Below the pieces are notes generated by a model, which worked only from the letters and a program-made list of their open reading frames with translations, searched no databases and was not told the DNA's origin. The translations under genes and the position numbers were made by a program. A stretch of 40,801 bases of DNA from NCBI GenBank assembly GCA_902805805.1, contig CADCUE010000113.1, positions 1 to 40,801 on the forward strand, read 5' to 3'. Position 1 is the first letter of the stretch. Each line of letters opens with the position of its first letter. This DNA comes from an uncultured Frankineae bacterium. Its GTDB lineage: Bacteria > Actinomycetota > Actinomycetes > Mycobacteriales > SCTD01. Positions 6,679 to 15,541 of this stretch are shown here, piece after piece.

Positions 6679-7959
6679 ATCGCCACGCCGCCCGACCCCT
6701 GGCCCGCCCCGCGCGCGGGAGGTCCGCTGAGCGCGGTCGTGCCCCTGCCCGGCAGCAAGAGCGTCACCAACCGGGCGCTGGTGCTCGCCGCGCTCGCCGA
6801 CGGCCGGTCGGTCGTGCGACGGCCGCTGCGCTCGCGCGACACCGAGCTGATGGCCGCCGCCCTGACCGGCCTGGGGGTCGACGTGACCGACACCCCCGAC
6901 GGCGACTGGGTCGTCGACGGGGTGGGCGGTCCGCTGTCCCCGCGCGTGGAGCAGGTCGACGTCGGCAACGCCGGCACCGTCGCCCGCTTCCTGCCCGCGG
7001 TGGCGACGCTCGCGCTCGGGACCGTGCGCTTCGACGGCGACCCGCGCGTGCGGGAGCGCCCGCTCGGTCCGCTGCTCGTCGCCCTGCGCGAGCTCGGCGC
7101 CGACCTCGACCGCGTGGACGGGCTGCCGCTGACCGTGCGGGGCGCCGGCGCGCTGCCCGGTGGGGAGGTCGTGCTCGACGCCTCGCAGTCCTCGCAGTTC
7201 GTCAGCGGGCTGCTGCTGGCCGCTCCCCGCTTCGCGCGCGGGGTCGTCGTCCAGCACGCGGGCGGTCCGCTGCCCAGCGCGCCGCACCTGGCCATGACGG
7301 TCGAGGCGCTGCGCCGCGCCGGCGCCGAGGTGGACGACGCCCGGCCCGGCAGCTGGGCCGTGGCGCCCGGAGGGCTCGCGCCCCGCGACGCGGTCGTGGA
7401 GCCGGACCTGTCGACGGCCGCCGCCTACCTCGCCGCCCCGCTCGTGGCCGGCGGCTCGGTGACCGTGCCGGGCTGGCCGCGCGGCACGGTGCAGCCCGGC
7501 GCGGTGCTGCCGGAGCTGCTCGAGGCGATGGGCGGCCGGGTCGAGCGGACCGACGACGCCGTGACGGTCAGCGCCGGCGACGGCCTGCACGGCCTGGACG
7601 CCGACCTGCGCGACGCCCCCGAGCTGACGACCGTCCTGACCGCGCTCGCGGCGCTCGCCGACTCGCCCAGCCGCTTCACCGGCGTCGCCCACATCCGGCT
7701 GCAGGAGACCGACCGCCTGGCCGCGCTCGCGACCGAGCTCAACGCCCTGGGCGGCGACGTCCGCGAGCTCCCCGACGGGCTGGAGGTGCGTCCGCGAGCG
7801 CTGCACGGCGGCGCGATGGGCAGCTACGACGACCACCGCATCGCGATGGCCTGGGCGGTGCTCGGCCTGGGGGTCGACGGCGTCGAGGTGCGCGACGTCG
7901 CGACGACGCGCAAGACCGTCCCCGACTTCGTCGGGTCCTGGGCGCGCATGCTGGCGTGA
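6679..7959 (+). CDS. aroA: EPSP synthase (3-phosphoshikimate 1-carboxyvinyltransferase)
   Basis: AroA, sixth step of the shikimate pathway: joins shikimate-3-phosphate and phosphoenolpyruvate. Motifs include PLPGSKSVTNRALV at the N-terminus, DVGNAGTVARFLP, SSQFVSGLLLAAP, EPDLSTAAAY (catalytic Asp), RLQETDRLA (catalytic Glu), YDDHRIAMA and TRKTVPDF near the end. The start is uncertain. Homologues begin a few residues before the W-P-A-P segment, and at that point the only candidate is ATC at 6679 (426 residues), with GAGAGG ten bases upstream. The nearest canonical options are GTG at 6625 (444 residues, no ribosome-binding site, almost touching the divergent gene) and GTG at 6739, which would cut conserved residues. 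Confidence 0.95.
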   Translation: MATPPDPWPAPRAGGPLSAVVPLPGSKSVTNRALVLAALADGRSVVRRPLRSRDTELMAAALTGLGVDVTDTPDGDWVVDGVGGPLSPRVEQVDVGNAGTVARFLPAVATLALGTVRFDGDPRVRERPLGPLLVALRELGADLDRVDGLPLTVRGAGALPGGEVVLDASQSSQFVSGLLLAAPRFARGVVVQHAGGPLPSAPHLAMTVEALRRAGAEVDDARPGSWAVAPGGLAPRDAVVEPDLSTAAAYLAAPLVAGGSVTVPGWPRGTVQPGAVLPELLEAMGGRVERTDDAVTVSAGDGLHGLDADLRDAPELTTVLTALAALADSPSRFTGVAHIRLQETDRLAALATELNALGGDVRELPDGLEVRPRALHGGAMGSYDDHRIAMAWAVLGLGVDGVEVRDVATTRKTVPDFVGSWARMLA

Positions 7960-7995
7960 GGCTCCCGTGAGGCACTGCCAGACGGGCCGGCGGCG

Positions 7996-8988
7996 ATGAG
8001 CCCCCGCGAGCTCGACGAGGACGACGTGCGGGTGCGGCCCGGACGCGGCTCCCGGCCCCGTACGCGCACCCGTCCGACGCACGACGAGGCGTCACCGGCG
8101 GTCGTGCTGAGCGTCGACCGCGGCCGCTACCGGCTGCGGACCGTCGACGGCGGTCTGCTCACCGCCGTCCGCGCCCGCGAGCTGGGCCGGCGCGCCGTCG
8201 TGGTCGGGGACCGGGTGGCGGTCGTCGGTGACGTCGGCGGCGGACCCGACGCGCTCGGCCGCATCGTCCGCGTGGAGCCGCGCACCTCGCTGCTGCGCCG
8301 CACCCCCGACGACAGCGACCCGGTCGAGCGCGCCGTCGTGGCCAACGCCGAGGTGCTCGTCGTCGTGACGGCGCTCGCCGACCCGGTGCCGCGGCCCCGG
8401 CTGGTCGACCGCTGCCTGGTCGCCGCCTACGACGGCGGTCTGGTCCCGCTGCTGTGCCTCACCAAGGACGACCTCGCCCCGCCGGACGAGATGCTGGCGC
8501 TGTACGAGCCGCTCGGCGTCGAGGTCGTCGTGACCGGACCGGCTGCGGACGACCCGGGCGTCGAGGTCCTGCGCCGGCGGCTGACCGACCTCACCAGCGT
8601 GCTGTTCGGCCAGTCCGGCGTCGGCAAGAGCACGCTCGTCAACCGCCTGGTGCCGGACGCCTTCCGCGCGGTCGGCGACGTCACCGGGGTGGGCAAGGGC
8701 CGGCACACGTCCTCGTCGGCCGTCGCGCTGCCGCTGCCCGGCGGCGGGACGGTCATCGACACCCCCGGGGTGCGGTCGTTCGGCCTGGGCGCCGTCACGC
8801 CCGAGGGGGTCCTCGCCGCCTTCCCCGACCTGGCGGAGGCCTCGGCGGCCTGCCCGCCGGGATGTGACCACCGGCAGGGGACGCCCGGCTGCGCGCTCGA
8901 CCTCGAGGTGGCCGCCGGCCGGGCGACCGCCGCGCGGCTGGACTCCCTGCGCCGGCTGCTGGTGGCCCTGTCGGCCCAGGACGACTGA
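7996..8988 (+). CDS. rsgA: Ribosome small-subunit biogenesis GTPase RsgA
   Basis: A 330-residue circularly permuted GTPase that helps late maturation of the 30S subunit. Order: N-terminal OB domain (about 35-95, AVVLSVDRGRYRLRT), G4-like LTKDD, G1 GQSGVGKST, a loop with GKGRHTSS, G3 DTPGVRSF, then a C-terminal zinc domain with CPPGCDHRQGTPGC. The motif order (G4 before G1) and the Cys/His finger are diagnostic. It follows aroA by 36 nt on the same strand, an arrangement I remember from many actinobacteria, where hisN often follows. Here a potassium channel gene converges on it instead, 8 nt away. Confidence 0.95.
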   Translation: MSPRELDEDDVRVRPGRGSRPRTRTRPTHDEASPAVVLSVDRGRYRLRTVDGGLLTAVRARELGRRAVVVGDRVAVVGDVGGGPDALGRIVRVEPRTSLLRRTPDDSDPVERAVVANAEVLVVVTALADPVPRPRLVDRCLVAAYDGGLVPLLCLTKDDLAPPDEMLALYEPLGVEVVVTGPAADDPGVEVLRRRLTDLTSVLFGQSGVGKSTLVNRLVPDAFRAVGDVTGVGKGRHTSSSAVALPLPGGGTVIDTPGVRSFGLGAVTPEGVLAAFPDLAEASAACPPGCDHRQGTPGCALDLEVAAGRATAARLDSLRRLLVALSAQDD

Positions 8989-8996
8989 GCGGTCGG

Positions 8997-10109
8997 TCAG
9001 GTGTGCACGTCGGGGACGTGCTCGTCGGCGGCCGGCCGCACGACGACCACCCGGTCGCTGCGCCGCAGCTTGAGGTTCTGCTCGGCGTGGAACATCTGCG
9101 TCTGGCCGTCCCGGATGATCGCCACGATGAGGTCGTTGCAGGCCCGCGGCGGCAGGCCGACCTCCTCGCGCAGCACGTCCCGCTCGGCCAGCTCGAGTCC
9201 CTGGCCGGGGACGAGCAGGTCCTCGAAGATGGCCCCCGTCGACGGGCTGGACGCGGCGACGCCGAGCAGCCGGCCGGCGGCCTCGGACGACACGACGACG
9301 CCGTTGGCCCCTCCGTCGCGCAGCAGCGGGGCGTTCTCGGACTCGCGGACCGCCGCCACGACGTACGCCGTGGGGTTGTGCCGCCGCACGGTGAGCGTCA
9401 CGAGCACCGCCGCGTCGTCGCGCGGCACGGCGACGATGACCCGCCGGGCGTGCTCGATGTCGGCCCGTCGCAGCACGTCCGCGCGCGTCCCGTCGCCGTT
9501 GATCGCCGCGATCCCGTCGTCGCTGGCGTCGGTGATGTGGTCGGGGTCGTTGTCCACGACGACGATGTGCGCACGGTCCTCGCCGTCGTCGAGCAGCGCC
9601 CGGACGGCGCTGCGGCCCTTGGTGCCGTAGCCGACGACCACCGTGTGCTCGCGCAAGGAGGACCTCCACCTGTTCTGCCGGAGCTGTTCGCGGGTGCGCT
9701 GGGTGAGGACCTCGAGGGTCGTGCCGACGAGGATGATGAGGAACATGATCCGCAGCGGGGTGATCACCATGACGTTCACGAGCCGGGCGCGGTCCGCCAC
9801 CGGGGTGATGTCGCCGTAGCCGGTCGTGGAGAGCGTCACGGTGGCGTAGTAGAAGGCGTCGAGCAGGTCGACCTCGCGGTCGGAGTTGTCGGTGTAGCCG
9901 TCCCTGTCGAGCCACACGAGCAGAGCGACGGCCGTCAGCACGCTCGCGGCGATGAGCACGCGCTGGAGCACGGCGCGCACCGGCCCGACGACCGGCGCGG
10001 GCAGGACGATCGCCGCGCTGGCGCGGCTCGGGGAGCGGTCGAGACGCGCCAGTGCGCGGCGGGCTCCGCGCTCGGGTGACGGCAGCGGCAGCCCTGGTTC
10101 GGACGTCAC
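8997..10109 (-). CDS. Two-helix potassium channel with RCK domain
   Basis: A 370-residue ion channel of the MthK type. It has one transmembrane helix at about 45-67, a pore loop with the potassium selectivity filter TTGYGD at 95-100, and a second helix at about 110-135. A Rossmann RCK/TrkA-N domain follows from about 155 (TVVVGYGTKGRS) with a TrkA-C-like end. It would conduct K+ across the cell membrane and be gated by ligand binding to the RCK ring. The frame is open far upstream, but the GTG at 10109 is chosen because a TACCCT box ends six bases before it. It diverges from the first acyl-CoA dehydrogenase-like gene. Confidence 0.9.
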   Translation of the reverse strand: MTSEPGLPLPSPERGARRALARLDRSPSRASAAIVLPAPVVGPVRAVLQRVLIAASVLTAVALLVWLDRDGYTDNSDREVDLLDAFYYATVTLSTTGYGDITPVADRARLVNVMVITPLRIMFLIILVGTTLEVLTQRTREQLRQNRWRSSLREHTVVVGYGTKGRSAVRALLDDGEDRAHIVVVDNDPDHITDASDDGIAAINGDGTRADVLRRADIEHARRVIVAVPRDDAAVLVTLTVRRHNPTAYVVAAVRESENAPLLRDGGANGVVVSSEAAGRLLGVAASSPSTGAIFEDLLVPGQGLELAERDVLREEVGLPPRACNDLIVAIIRDGQTQMFHAEQNLKLRRSDRVVVVRPAADEHVPDVHT

Positions 10110-10115
10110 CGGGCA

Positions 10116-10121
10116 AGGGTA
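10116..10121 (-). promoter_or_regulatory. -10 box of leaderless channel gene
   Basis: TACCCT on the reverse strand, six bases before the GTG at 10109. It shares a short divergent region with the promoter at 10177-10182. Confidence 0.5.
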
Positions 10122-10135
10122 GGTGCGCGCGCTCG

Positions 10136-10150
10136 GGACGCGCCGCGTCC
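10136..10150. promoter_or_regulatory. Inverted repeat in divergent promoter region
   Basis: GGACGC, three bases, then GCGTCC, centred between the channel and acyl-CoA dehydrogenase-like promoters. It could be an operator, but in DNA this GC-rich a 6-bp repeat may arise by chance. Confidence 0.25.
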
Positions 10151-10176
10151 GGGCGGCTGGCGCGTCGCGCGGCCAG

Positions 10177-10182
10177 TACGGT
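10177..10182 (+). promoter_or_regulatory. -10 box of first flavoprotein gene
   Basis: TACGGT ends six bases before the ATG at 10189, with no ribosome-binding site, matching the leaderless pattern. It probably drives the flavoprotein-ligase pair. Confidence 0.5.
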
Positions 10183-10188
10183 CCACGC

Positions 10189-11235
10189 ATGACGTCCGAC
10201 CCCGCCCGGGACGACAGCCCCGTCGTCCGCCGAGCCGCCGCGCTCGCCGACGCGCTGGCCGCGGACGCCGCCCGGCTGGAGCGCGAGGGCGTGGACCGCC
10301 CGCTGCTGGACCGGATGGCCGCAGCCGGGCTGCTGGCGGTGTCCGGACCGCCGGCGCTCGGCGGCGCCTGGCCGGCCGAGCAGCGGCGGGTGGCCGAGCT
10401 GCTGGCCGGCGCCAGCCCGGACGCGTGGTTCGTGTGGTTCCAGCACGGCCCGGTCGTCCGGATGCTCAAGGCCAGCGACAACACCGCGCTCGTCGAGCGC
10501 CGGCTGCCGGGCCTGTGCGCCGGCCGGGAGCTGGGCGGCGTGGCCTGGAGCCACCTGCGCACGCCGACGCCGACGGTCACCGCCGTGCGCGGCGGCGACG
10601 GGTGGTCGCTGTCCGGCTTCCAGCCCTGGTGCACCGGCTGGGGCCTCACCGACGTCGTGCTCGTCGGCGCGCTGGTCGAGGACACCGACGAGGTGGTGTT
10701 CGGGCTGGTGCCGACCGGGGAGCGGCCGGAGCTGGCCAGCGCCGGGGAGCTGCGGCTGGCCGTCATGGGTGGCACGTCGACGCACGCGCTGCGCCTGTCC
10801 GGGTTGCGGCTCGACGACGCGGACGTCGTCCTGCGCACCGCGCGCGGCCCGTGGGCGTCGGCCGACCGGGCGCTCAACAGCAACGTGCAGCCGTCGACGT
10901 TCGGCATCGCGCTGGCGGCGCTCGACCTGCTGGCGCCGCGGGCCCCCGAGGCCGCCGCGGTCCTGCGCGAGCGGGTGCTGGACGTGCGGGCGAGGGCCTA
11001 CCGGCTGCTGGACGAGGTCGACGCAGACGAGCAGCTGGAGCAGCGGCTGGCGCTGCGCGCGTCGGCGCTGCTGCTGGCCGTCGAGTGCAGCACCGCGCTG
11101 CTGACCGCCCGGGGCGGCCAGGGCATGGACCTGGCCGAGCCGGCGCAGCGGCTGCTGCGGGCCGCGGCGTTCCAGGTCGTCCACAGCCAGGCGGCGCACG
11201 TGCGCACCGCGACGCTCGAGGCCCTCGTTGCCTGA
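10189..11235 (+). CDS. Acyl-CoA dehydrogenase-like flavoprotein A
   Basis: A 348-residue member of the acyl-CoA dehydrogenase/flavin-monooxygenase superfamily. It has an N-terminal helical part with LLDRMAAAGLLAVSGP, a central sheet with WSLSGFQPWCTGWGLTDVVLVGAL, and a C-terminal helical bundle ending AQRLLRAAAFQVVHSQAAHVR. It is clearly a paralogue of the gene at 16685-17758. Both are shorter than typical acyl-CoA dehydrogenases (about 380-400), and I cannot place a catalytic base with confidence, so it may oxidise an acyl-ACP or acyl-CoA or act as an oxygenase. It overlaps the ligase gene by 8 nt, implying coupled expression and a shared pathway. Confidence 0.8.
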   Translation: MTSDPARDDSPVVRRAAALADALAADAARLEREGVDRPLLDRMAAAGLLAVSGPPALGGAWPAEQRRVAELLAGASPDAWFVWFQHGPVVRMLKASDNTALVERRLPGLCAGRELGGVAWSHLRTPTPTVTAVRGGDGWSLSGFQPWCTGWGLTDVVLVGALVEDTDEVVFGLVPTGERPELASAGELRLAVMGGTSTHALRLSGLRLDDADVVLRTARGPWASADRALNSNVQPSTFGIALAALDLLAPRAPEAAAVLRERVLDVRARAYRLLDEVDADEQLEQRLALRASALLLAVECSTALLTARGGQGMDLAEPAQRLLRAAAFQVVHSQAAHVRTATLEALVA

Positions 11236-12823
11236 GGCCGGGACCCGGCCGTCCCGGCAGAGCGGACCCGACGACCTCGTCGAGGAGCGGGTGCACGGCG
11301 CGCTCGTGCGCTGCTACGCCGACCGCCCGCACTCCGTCGTGCAGGTCCTCGAGCAGGCCCTGGAGCGGTCGGCCTCCGACGTCCTGCTCGTCGACCCGGC
11401 CCTCGGGACGAGCACGACGTACGACGGCTTCGCGCGGCTCGTCGAGGGCGCGGCGCAGGCGCTGCGCGACCGCGCTCTGGTCCCCGGCGACCGGGTGGCG
11501 GTCCTCGTCCGCAACGGCCTGGAGGCGGCCGTGGTCATCTGGGCCTGCGCCCGCGCGGGACTCGTCCACGTCGGCCTGCCGGTCGACGCGCCCGCCGCCC
11601 GGCTGCGCGCCCTGCTGCAGCTCACCGGCGCCTCGCTGCTGCTCGTCTCGGCCGAGCTGCGCGCCGGTGCGGAGGCCGCCGCGGCAGGCGTGCCGCTCGA
11701 CGACGCGGCCGCCGTCCTGCTCGGTCGCGAGCTGGCGTGGCGGCACGGGCAGCCGCTGCCGGACCAGGACACGACCTACTCGCTCATCGCGACGAGCGGC
11801 ACGACCGGCAGCCCCAAGGCGGTCCGCGTCACGGGACGGATGTCGGGGCACGCCGCCGCGGCGTACGTCCGGACGCTCGGGCTGACCGCGGCCGACCGCA
11901 CGGCGATCCACCTGCCCTTCGCCTGGGTGTCCGGGCACGTGACGCAGCTGACGCCGGCCATGCTGTCCGGCGGCTCGGCCGTGACGATGGCCGGCTTCAC
12001 GGCGCCGCAGCTGGTGCAGGTGGCGGCGCAGCACGCGGTGACCTGGCTGGACGTCGTCCCGAGCATCTGGGAGCTGCTGCTGCGGGTGGACGCGTTCTCG
12101 GCCGCCGCGCTGCCCGGCGTGCGCCTGGCCGTCTTCGGGGGCGCGCCGGCACCGCCGGGCACCCTGGACCGGGTCCGGGAGCGGATGCCGCAGCTGCGGC
12201 TGTTCGACGTCTACGCGCTGTCCGAGACGTGCGCTCCGGTGACGGTGCTGCCGGACGCCGAGGCGGGCCGGCGGCCGGGCAGCGTGGGGCGACCGGCGGC
12301 CTACGTCGACCTGCGGGTCGTCGCTCCCGACGGCACGGACGTGCCGCGCGGCGAGCCGGGCGAGATCTGGGTGCGCTCCCCCGCGGTGACCCCCGGCTAC
12401 TGGGGTGACGCCGATGCCGTCGCGGTCACGGACGGCTGGCTGCGGACCGGGGACCTCGGCCGGCTGGACGCCGAGGGCTACCTGTCCGTCGGCGGGCGGG
12501 CGGTGGACCTGATCATCCGTGGCGGCGTGAACATCTACCCGGCCGAGGTGGAGCGGGCGCTGCTCGCGACCGGCCAGCTGGCCGACGCCGTCGCCGTCGG
12601 CGTCCCGTCACCGGTCACCGGGGCCAACGTCGGCGCCGCCGTCGTCGCCCGCCCCGGCGTGGTGCCCGACCTCGCGGCCCTGCAGGCCGCCGTCCGCGAC
12701 GCGCTCGGCGCGCACGCCGTTCCCCGACCGCTGCGGGTCGTCGACGAGCTGCCCCGCAACCGCAACGGCAAGGTCGACCGCCGCCTCGCGTCCGCGCTGC
12801 TCGGTCCGACCGGCACGCGGTAG
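11228..12823 (+). CDS. AMP-forming acyl ligase (class I adenylating enzyme)
   Basis: A 531-residue ANL-superfamily enzyme. Core motifs are YSLIATSGTTGSPKAV (A3 phosphate loop, about 184-199), the aromatic/Glu segment YALSETCAP (A5), GWLRTGDLG (A7), GGVNIYPAEVE (A8) and the C-terminal lysine in RNRNGKVDRR (A10). It would activate a carboxylic acid as acyl-AMP and pass it to CoA or to a carrier protein. An ACP gene 5 kb downstream is a plausible acceptor. The TTG at 11228 overlaps the preceding flavoprotein stop by 8 nt; a later GTG is possible. The acid substrate cannot be read from the sequence. It converges on the importer operon with 6 nt between stops. Confidence 0.88.
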   Translation: MPEAGTRPSRQSGPDDLVEERVHGALVRCYADRPHSVVQVLEQALERSASDVLLVDPALGTSTTYDGFARLVEGAAQALRDRALVPGDRVAVLVRNGLEAAVVIWACARAGLVHVGLPVDAPAARLRALLQLTGASLLLVSAELRAGAEAAAAGVPLDDAAAVLLGRELAWRHGQPLPDQDTTYSLIATSGTTGSPKAVRVTGRMSGHAAAAYVRTLGLTAADRTAIHLPFAWVSGHVTQLTPAMLSGGSAVTMAGFTAPQLVQVAAQHAVTWLDVVPSIWELLLRVDAFSAAALPGVRLAVFGGAPAPPGTLDRVRERMPQLRLFDVYALSETCAPVTVLPDAEAGRRPGSVGRPAAYVDLRVVAPDGTDVPRGEPGEIWVRSPAVTPGYWGDADAVAVTDGWLRTGDLGRLDAEGYLSVGGRAVDLIIRGGVNIYPAEVERALLATGQLADAVAVGVPSPVTGANVGAAVVARPGVVPDLAALQAAVRDALGAHAVPRPLRVVDELPRNRNGKVDRRLASALLGPTGTR

Positions 12824-12829
12824 CGGCCG

Positions 12830-13576
12830 TCAGGCGGCGAGGACCCGCTCGAGCACGGCGGCCTTCATCCGGACGAAGGCAGGATCGGACAGCACGGCCC
12901 GGCCGCGCTCGGCGCCGAAGGGCACCGGCGAGTCGTCGACGACGGTCGCCGGCCGGTTCGACAGCAGGCAGAGCCGGTCGCCGAGCAGCAGCGCCTCCTC
13001 GACGTCGTGGGTGACCAGCAGCGTCGTCGTCGGGCGCTCGGCGAGCAGGCCGAGCAGCCACTCGTGCATGCGCAGGCGGGTCTGCGCGTCGAGCGCCCCG
13101 AAGGGCTCGTCGAGCAGCAGCACCGGCGGCCGGTTGGCCAGGACCTGGGCGATGGCGGCGCGCTGGCGCATGCCGCCGGACAGCTGCGCCGGGAGCACGT
13201 CGGCGAAGCCGTCGAGCCCGGTCGCGTCCAGCAGGTCCGCGACGACCGCCCGCACCTCGGTGTCCGGACGGCGGGCCGCCCGCGGGCCGAAGGCGAGGTT
13301 GTCGCGCAGGGTCAGCCAGGGGAACAGCCCGCCGGCCTGGGCCACCATGCCCCGCGACGGCGAGGGACCGGAGACGCTCACACCGTCGAGCAGGACCGCG
13401 CCGGAGGTCGGCCGCTCGAAGCCGGCGAGCAGCCGCAGCAGGGTCGACTTGCCGCAGCCGCTCGGCCCGAGCACAGCCAGCACCTGCCCGGCCGACGCCT
13501 CGAGGTCGATCCGCTCGAGCACGGGCAGGTCGCCGAAGCGCATGCCGAGCCCGCGAGCGGCGAGGACGCCGGTCAC
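12830..13576 (-). CDS. ABC importer ATPase, SsuB/TauB type
   Basis: A 248-residue nucleotide-binding subunit. Walker A is GPSGCGKST, the signature is LSGGMRQR, and Walker B is VLLLDEPFGALD, followed by the H-loop THDVEEAL. Size and the DEPFGALD form fit the nitrate/sulfonate/taurine/NMT1 importer class. It powers the permease encoded just upstream; the GTG at 13576 overlaps the permease stop by 4 nt (GTGA). Order in the operon is binding protein, permease, ATPase. The substrate is not evident. Confidence 0.9.
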   Translation of the reverse strand: MTGVLAARGLGMRFGDLPVLERIDLEASAGQVLAVLGPSGCGKSTLLRLLAGFERPTSGAVLLDGVSVSGPSPSRGMVAQAGGLFPWLTLRDNLAFGPRAARRPDTEVRAVVADLLDATGLDGFADVLPAQLSGGMRQRAAIAQVLANRPPVLLLDEPFGALDAQTRLRMHEWLLGLLAERPTTTLLVTHDVEEALLLGDRLCLLSNRPATVVDDSPVPFGAERGRAVLSDPAFVRMKAAVLERVLAA

Positions 13577-14439
13577 GTCCGCGCCCAGCGCACCCACGGC
13601 GCGGTCACGGCCCGCAGCAGGAGGTCGGCGAGCAGCCCCACGGTCGCGAAGACGACGATCCCGACGAGGACCTGCTCGGTGCGCCCGCTCTCGCGCGCGG
13701 CGTTCATCATGGCGCCGACCCCGGTGCCCACCCCGCTGAGCTCGCCCACGATGACGCACGTCCAGGCGAGCGTCAGGGACAGCCGCAGACCGGTGACGAC
13801 CTCGGGCAGCGCCGACGGGAGGTAGACGCGCCGCCACAGGTCGCGCCGCGGGGTGCCGAGCATGCGGGCGGTCTCGATGTGCCCCCGGGGCACCCGCGCA
13901 GTGCTGTCGCCGACCGCGACCAGCACCGGCCACAGCGCCCCCAGGAAGATCAGCGCCCGCGCGGAGGACTCGCCGATGCCGAACCAGATCAGCACCAGCG
14001 GCAGCCAGGCGAACAGCGGCACGGCGCGCAGCGCGTTCAGCACCGGGTCGAGCAGGTCGCGGGCCCACACGGAGACGCCGATCAGCAGACCGACGACCGT
14101 GCCGACGAGGACGGCCAGCGCCCAGGACACCGCGCACCGGGCCAGGCTGGCCGACAGGTGGTCCAGCCCGGCGCCGGCGAAGGGCACCACCCCGGTGAGG
14201 GTGACCGTCGACGAGCCGGCGAAGAAGTCGAGCAGGGCCTGGGCCACGGTGAGCGGTGCGGGCAGCAGGCGGGTGCTGATCAGGCCCTGCGCGCTGACGA
14301 CCACCCAGGCCGCGAGGACCGCGAGCGGCGCGAGCACGCCCAGGACCCGTCGCGACCGGCGGCGCACCGGCGCGCGCGGAGGGGCCTGACCCGGCGTCGT
14401 GCCGCGGGTCAGCCCCTGCTCGAGCAGCCCGCCGGTCAC
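13573..14439 (-). CDS. ABC importer permease, SsuC/TauC type
   Basis: A 288-residue inner-membrane permease with about six transmembrane helices. The EAA loop that docks on the ATPase is visible as ETARMLGTPRRDLWRRVYLPSALPE. The N-terminal 30 residues are cytoplasmic and Arg/Pro-rich. Its class carries nitrate, alkanesulfonates, taurine or pyrimidine-type precursors. The GTG at 14439 begins 3 nt after the binding-protein stop codon, so it belongs to the same operon. Confidence 0.9.
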   Translation of the reverse strand: MTGGLLEQGLTRGTTPGQAPPRAPVRRRSRRVLGVLAPLAVLAAWVVVSAQGLISTRLLPAPLTVAQALLDFFAGSSTVTLTGVVPFAGAGLDHLSASLARCAVSWALAVLVGTVVGLLIGVSVWARDLLDPVLNALRAVPLFAWLPLVLIWFGIGESSARALIFLGALWPVLVAVGDSTARVPRGHIETARMLGTPRRDLWRRVYLPSALPEVVTGLRLSLTLAWTCVIVGELSGVGTGVGAMMNAARESGRTEQVLVGIVVFATVGLLADLLLRAVTAPWVRWART

Positions 14440-14442
14440 CCG

Positions 14443-15459
14443 TCAGACGTCCCAGTACTCGGTCGCGTAGAAGCGCTCGAAGTCCGGGAGCGCGGCGATG
14501 GTGCCTGCCTCGAGCAGGGTCCGGCCGGCGCCCTCGAACTGCTTGCGGCGCTCCTCGTCGAACCGCCACTCGGCGCCGACGTTGTCGAGGACCTCCTCGT
14601 ACACCTCCTCGTCGTAGCCGAACTGCGTCACGAGCAGGTCCTTCCAGACCTCCGGGTCGTTCTCCCCGTCGGGGGTGAGGTGCTCGGCCGCGTCCTTCTG
14701 CATCTTCACGATGATCCGCGTCTTCTCGGGGTCCTCCAGCGTCGCGCTGCTGGCCCACAGCGCGGTGTTGAAGTCGCCGAGCACGGTGTCGTACGCGCCG
14801 GGCACGCGCACACCGACGCCGCCCACGATGCTCTGCGTGCACAGCGGCTCGGTGCCGATGTAGGCCGAGACGTCACCGCGCTCGAGCGCGGTCGGGTGGT
14901 CGGCGTACCCGAGCGGCACGGGCGTCACGTCACGGCCCAGCTGCAGCCCCGCCGTCTTGAGCATCTCCGACAGCACCAGGCCCTGCACGCCGGGCGGCGG
15001 CACCGCGACCTTCCTGCCCTTCAGCGAGGCCACGTCCTCCACCTCGCCCTTGCGCCCGATCAGCCCGAGGCCCTGGCGCGAGACCATGCCGACGATCCGG
15101 CTCCGGATGGTCTCCTCGGTCGACGTGATGGTGTTGTAGACCCCCATCAGACCGGCGTCGAACTGGCCGGACTCGAGACCGGACTGCACCTCGGCGCTGC
15201 TCGCGACCGGAGTCACCTCCACGGTCACGCCCTCGGGCGCGAACCGCTGCCAGTACAGCGGTGACGACGCGTGGTTCTTGGCGTAGACGCAGGTGCGGAC
15301 GGTCATCGCCGAGGCGCCGGCGGAGGAGCCGGAGCCGGCCGTCGCCGACGTGCTGTCGTCGCCGCAGCCGCCCACCAGGACGGCGGCGCCGAGACCGGCG
15401 CCGAGCTCGAGGAAGCGGCGGCGGGACAGGGACAGACGCGGGGAGGGGCGGACCGGCAC
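14443..15459 (-). CDS. ABC importer binding lipoprotein, NMT1/SsuA-like
   Basis: A 338-residue substrate-binding protein. It carries a twin-arginine signal (SRRRFL at 12-17) followed by a lipobox VGGC with Cys32, so it is probably exported folded and then lipid-anchored. The mature part begins after a Ser/Gly/Ala linker and has the type 2 periplasmic-binding fold of NMT1/SsuA proteins, including LKGRKVAVPPPGVQG. The substrate is unknown. The GTG at 15459 has GGAG nine bases upstream and leaves the signal peptide complete. It heads the three-gene importer operon and diverges from the phosphorylase-like gene. Confidence 0.88.
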   Translation of the reverse strand: MPVRPSPRLSLSRRRFLELGAGLGAAVLVGGCGDDSTSATAGSGSSAGASAMTVRTCVYAKNHASSPLYWQRFAPEGVTVEVTPVASSAEVQSGLESGQFDAGLMGVYNTITSTEETIRSRIVGMVSRQGLGLIGRKGEVEDVASLKGRKVAVPPPGVQGLVLSEMLKTAGLQLGRDVTPVPLGYADHPTALERGDVSAYIGTEPLCTQSIVGGVGVRVPGAYDTVLGDFNTALWASSATLEDPEKTRIIVKMQKDAAEHLTPDGENDPEVWKDLLVTQFGYDEEVYEEVLDNVGAEWRFDEERRKQFEGAGRTLLEAGTIAALPDFERFYATEYWDV

Positions 15460-15541
15460 GGCGAGGGCTCCGAGGTCAAGGGAGGAAGCAGGGCGGAGAC
15501 CATCAAAGCAGGCAGCTCGCTCCACCAGGCAGGATTGCGGT
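15460..15541. promoter_or_regulatory. Divergent promoter region, importer and phosphorylase
   Basis: 82 bases between two divergent starts. CAGGAT at 15530-15535 ends six bases before the phosphorylase GTG and is one base off the leaderless -10 motif. No clear promoter for the importer operon and no palindrome are visible. Confidence 0.35.

Noticed and set aside
10109..10907. Upstream extension of the potassium channel to 636 residues
   Set aside because: The added residues are antisense to flavoprotein A and low in complexity; the GTG at 10109 has a leaderless promoter and gives the normal two-helix channel.
8092..11199. A 1035-codon reverse-strand frame across rsgA, the channel and flavoprotein A
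   Set aside because: It is antisense or out of frame to three recognisable genes and shows no domain.
15460..15541. Thiamine riboswitch ahead of the NMT1-like importer
   Set aside because: The region lacks the conserved CUGAGA-type core and is too short.
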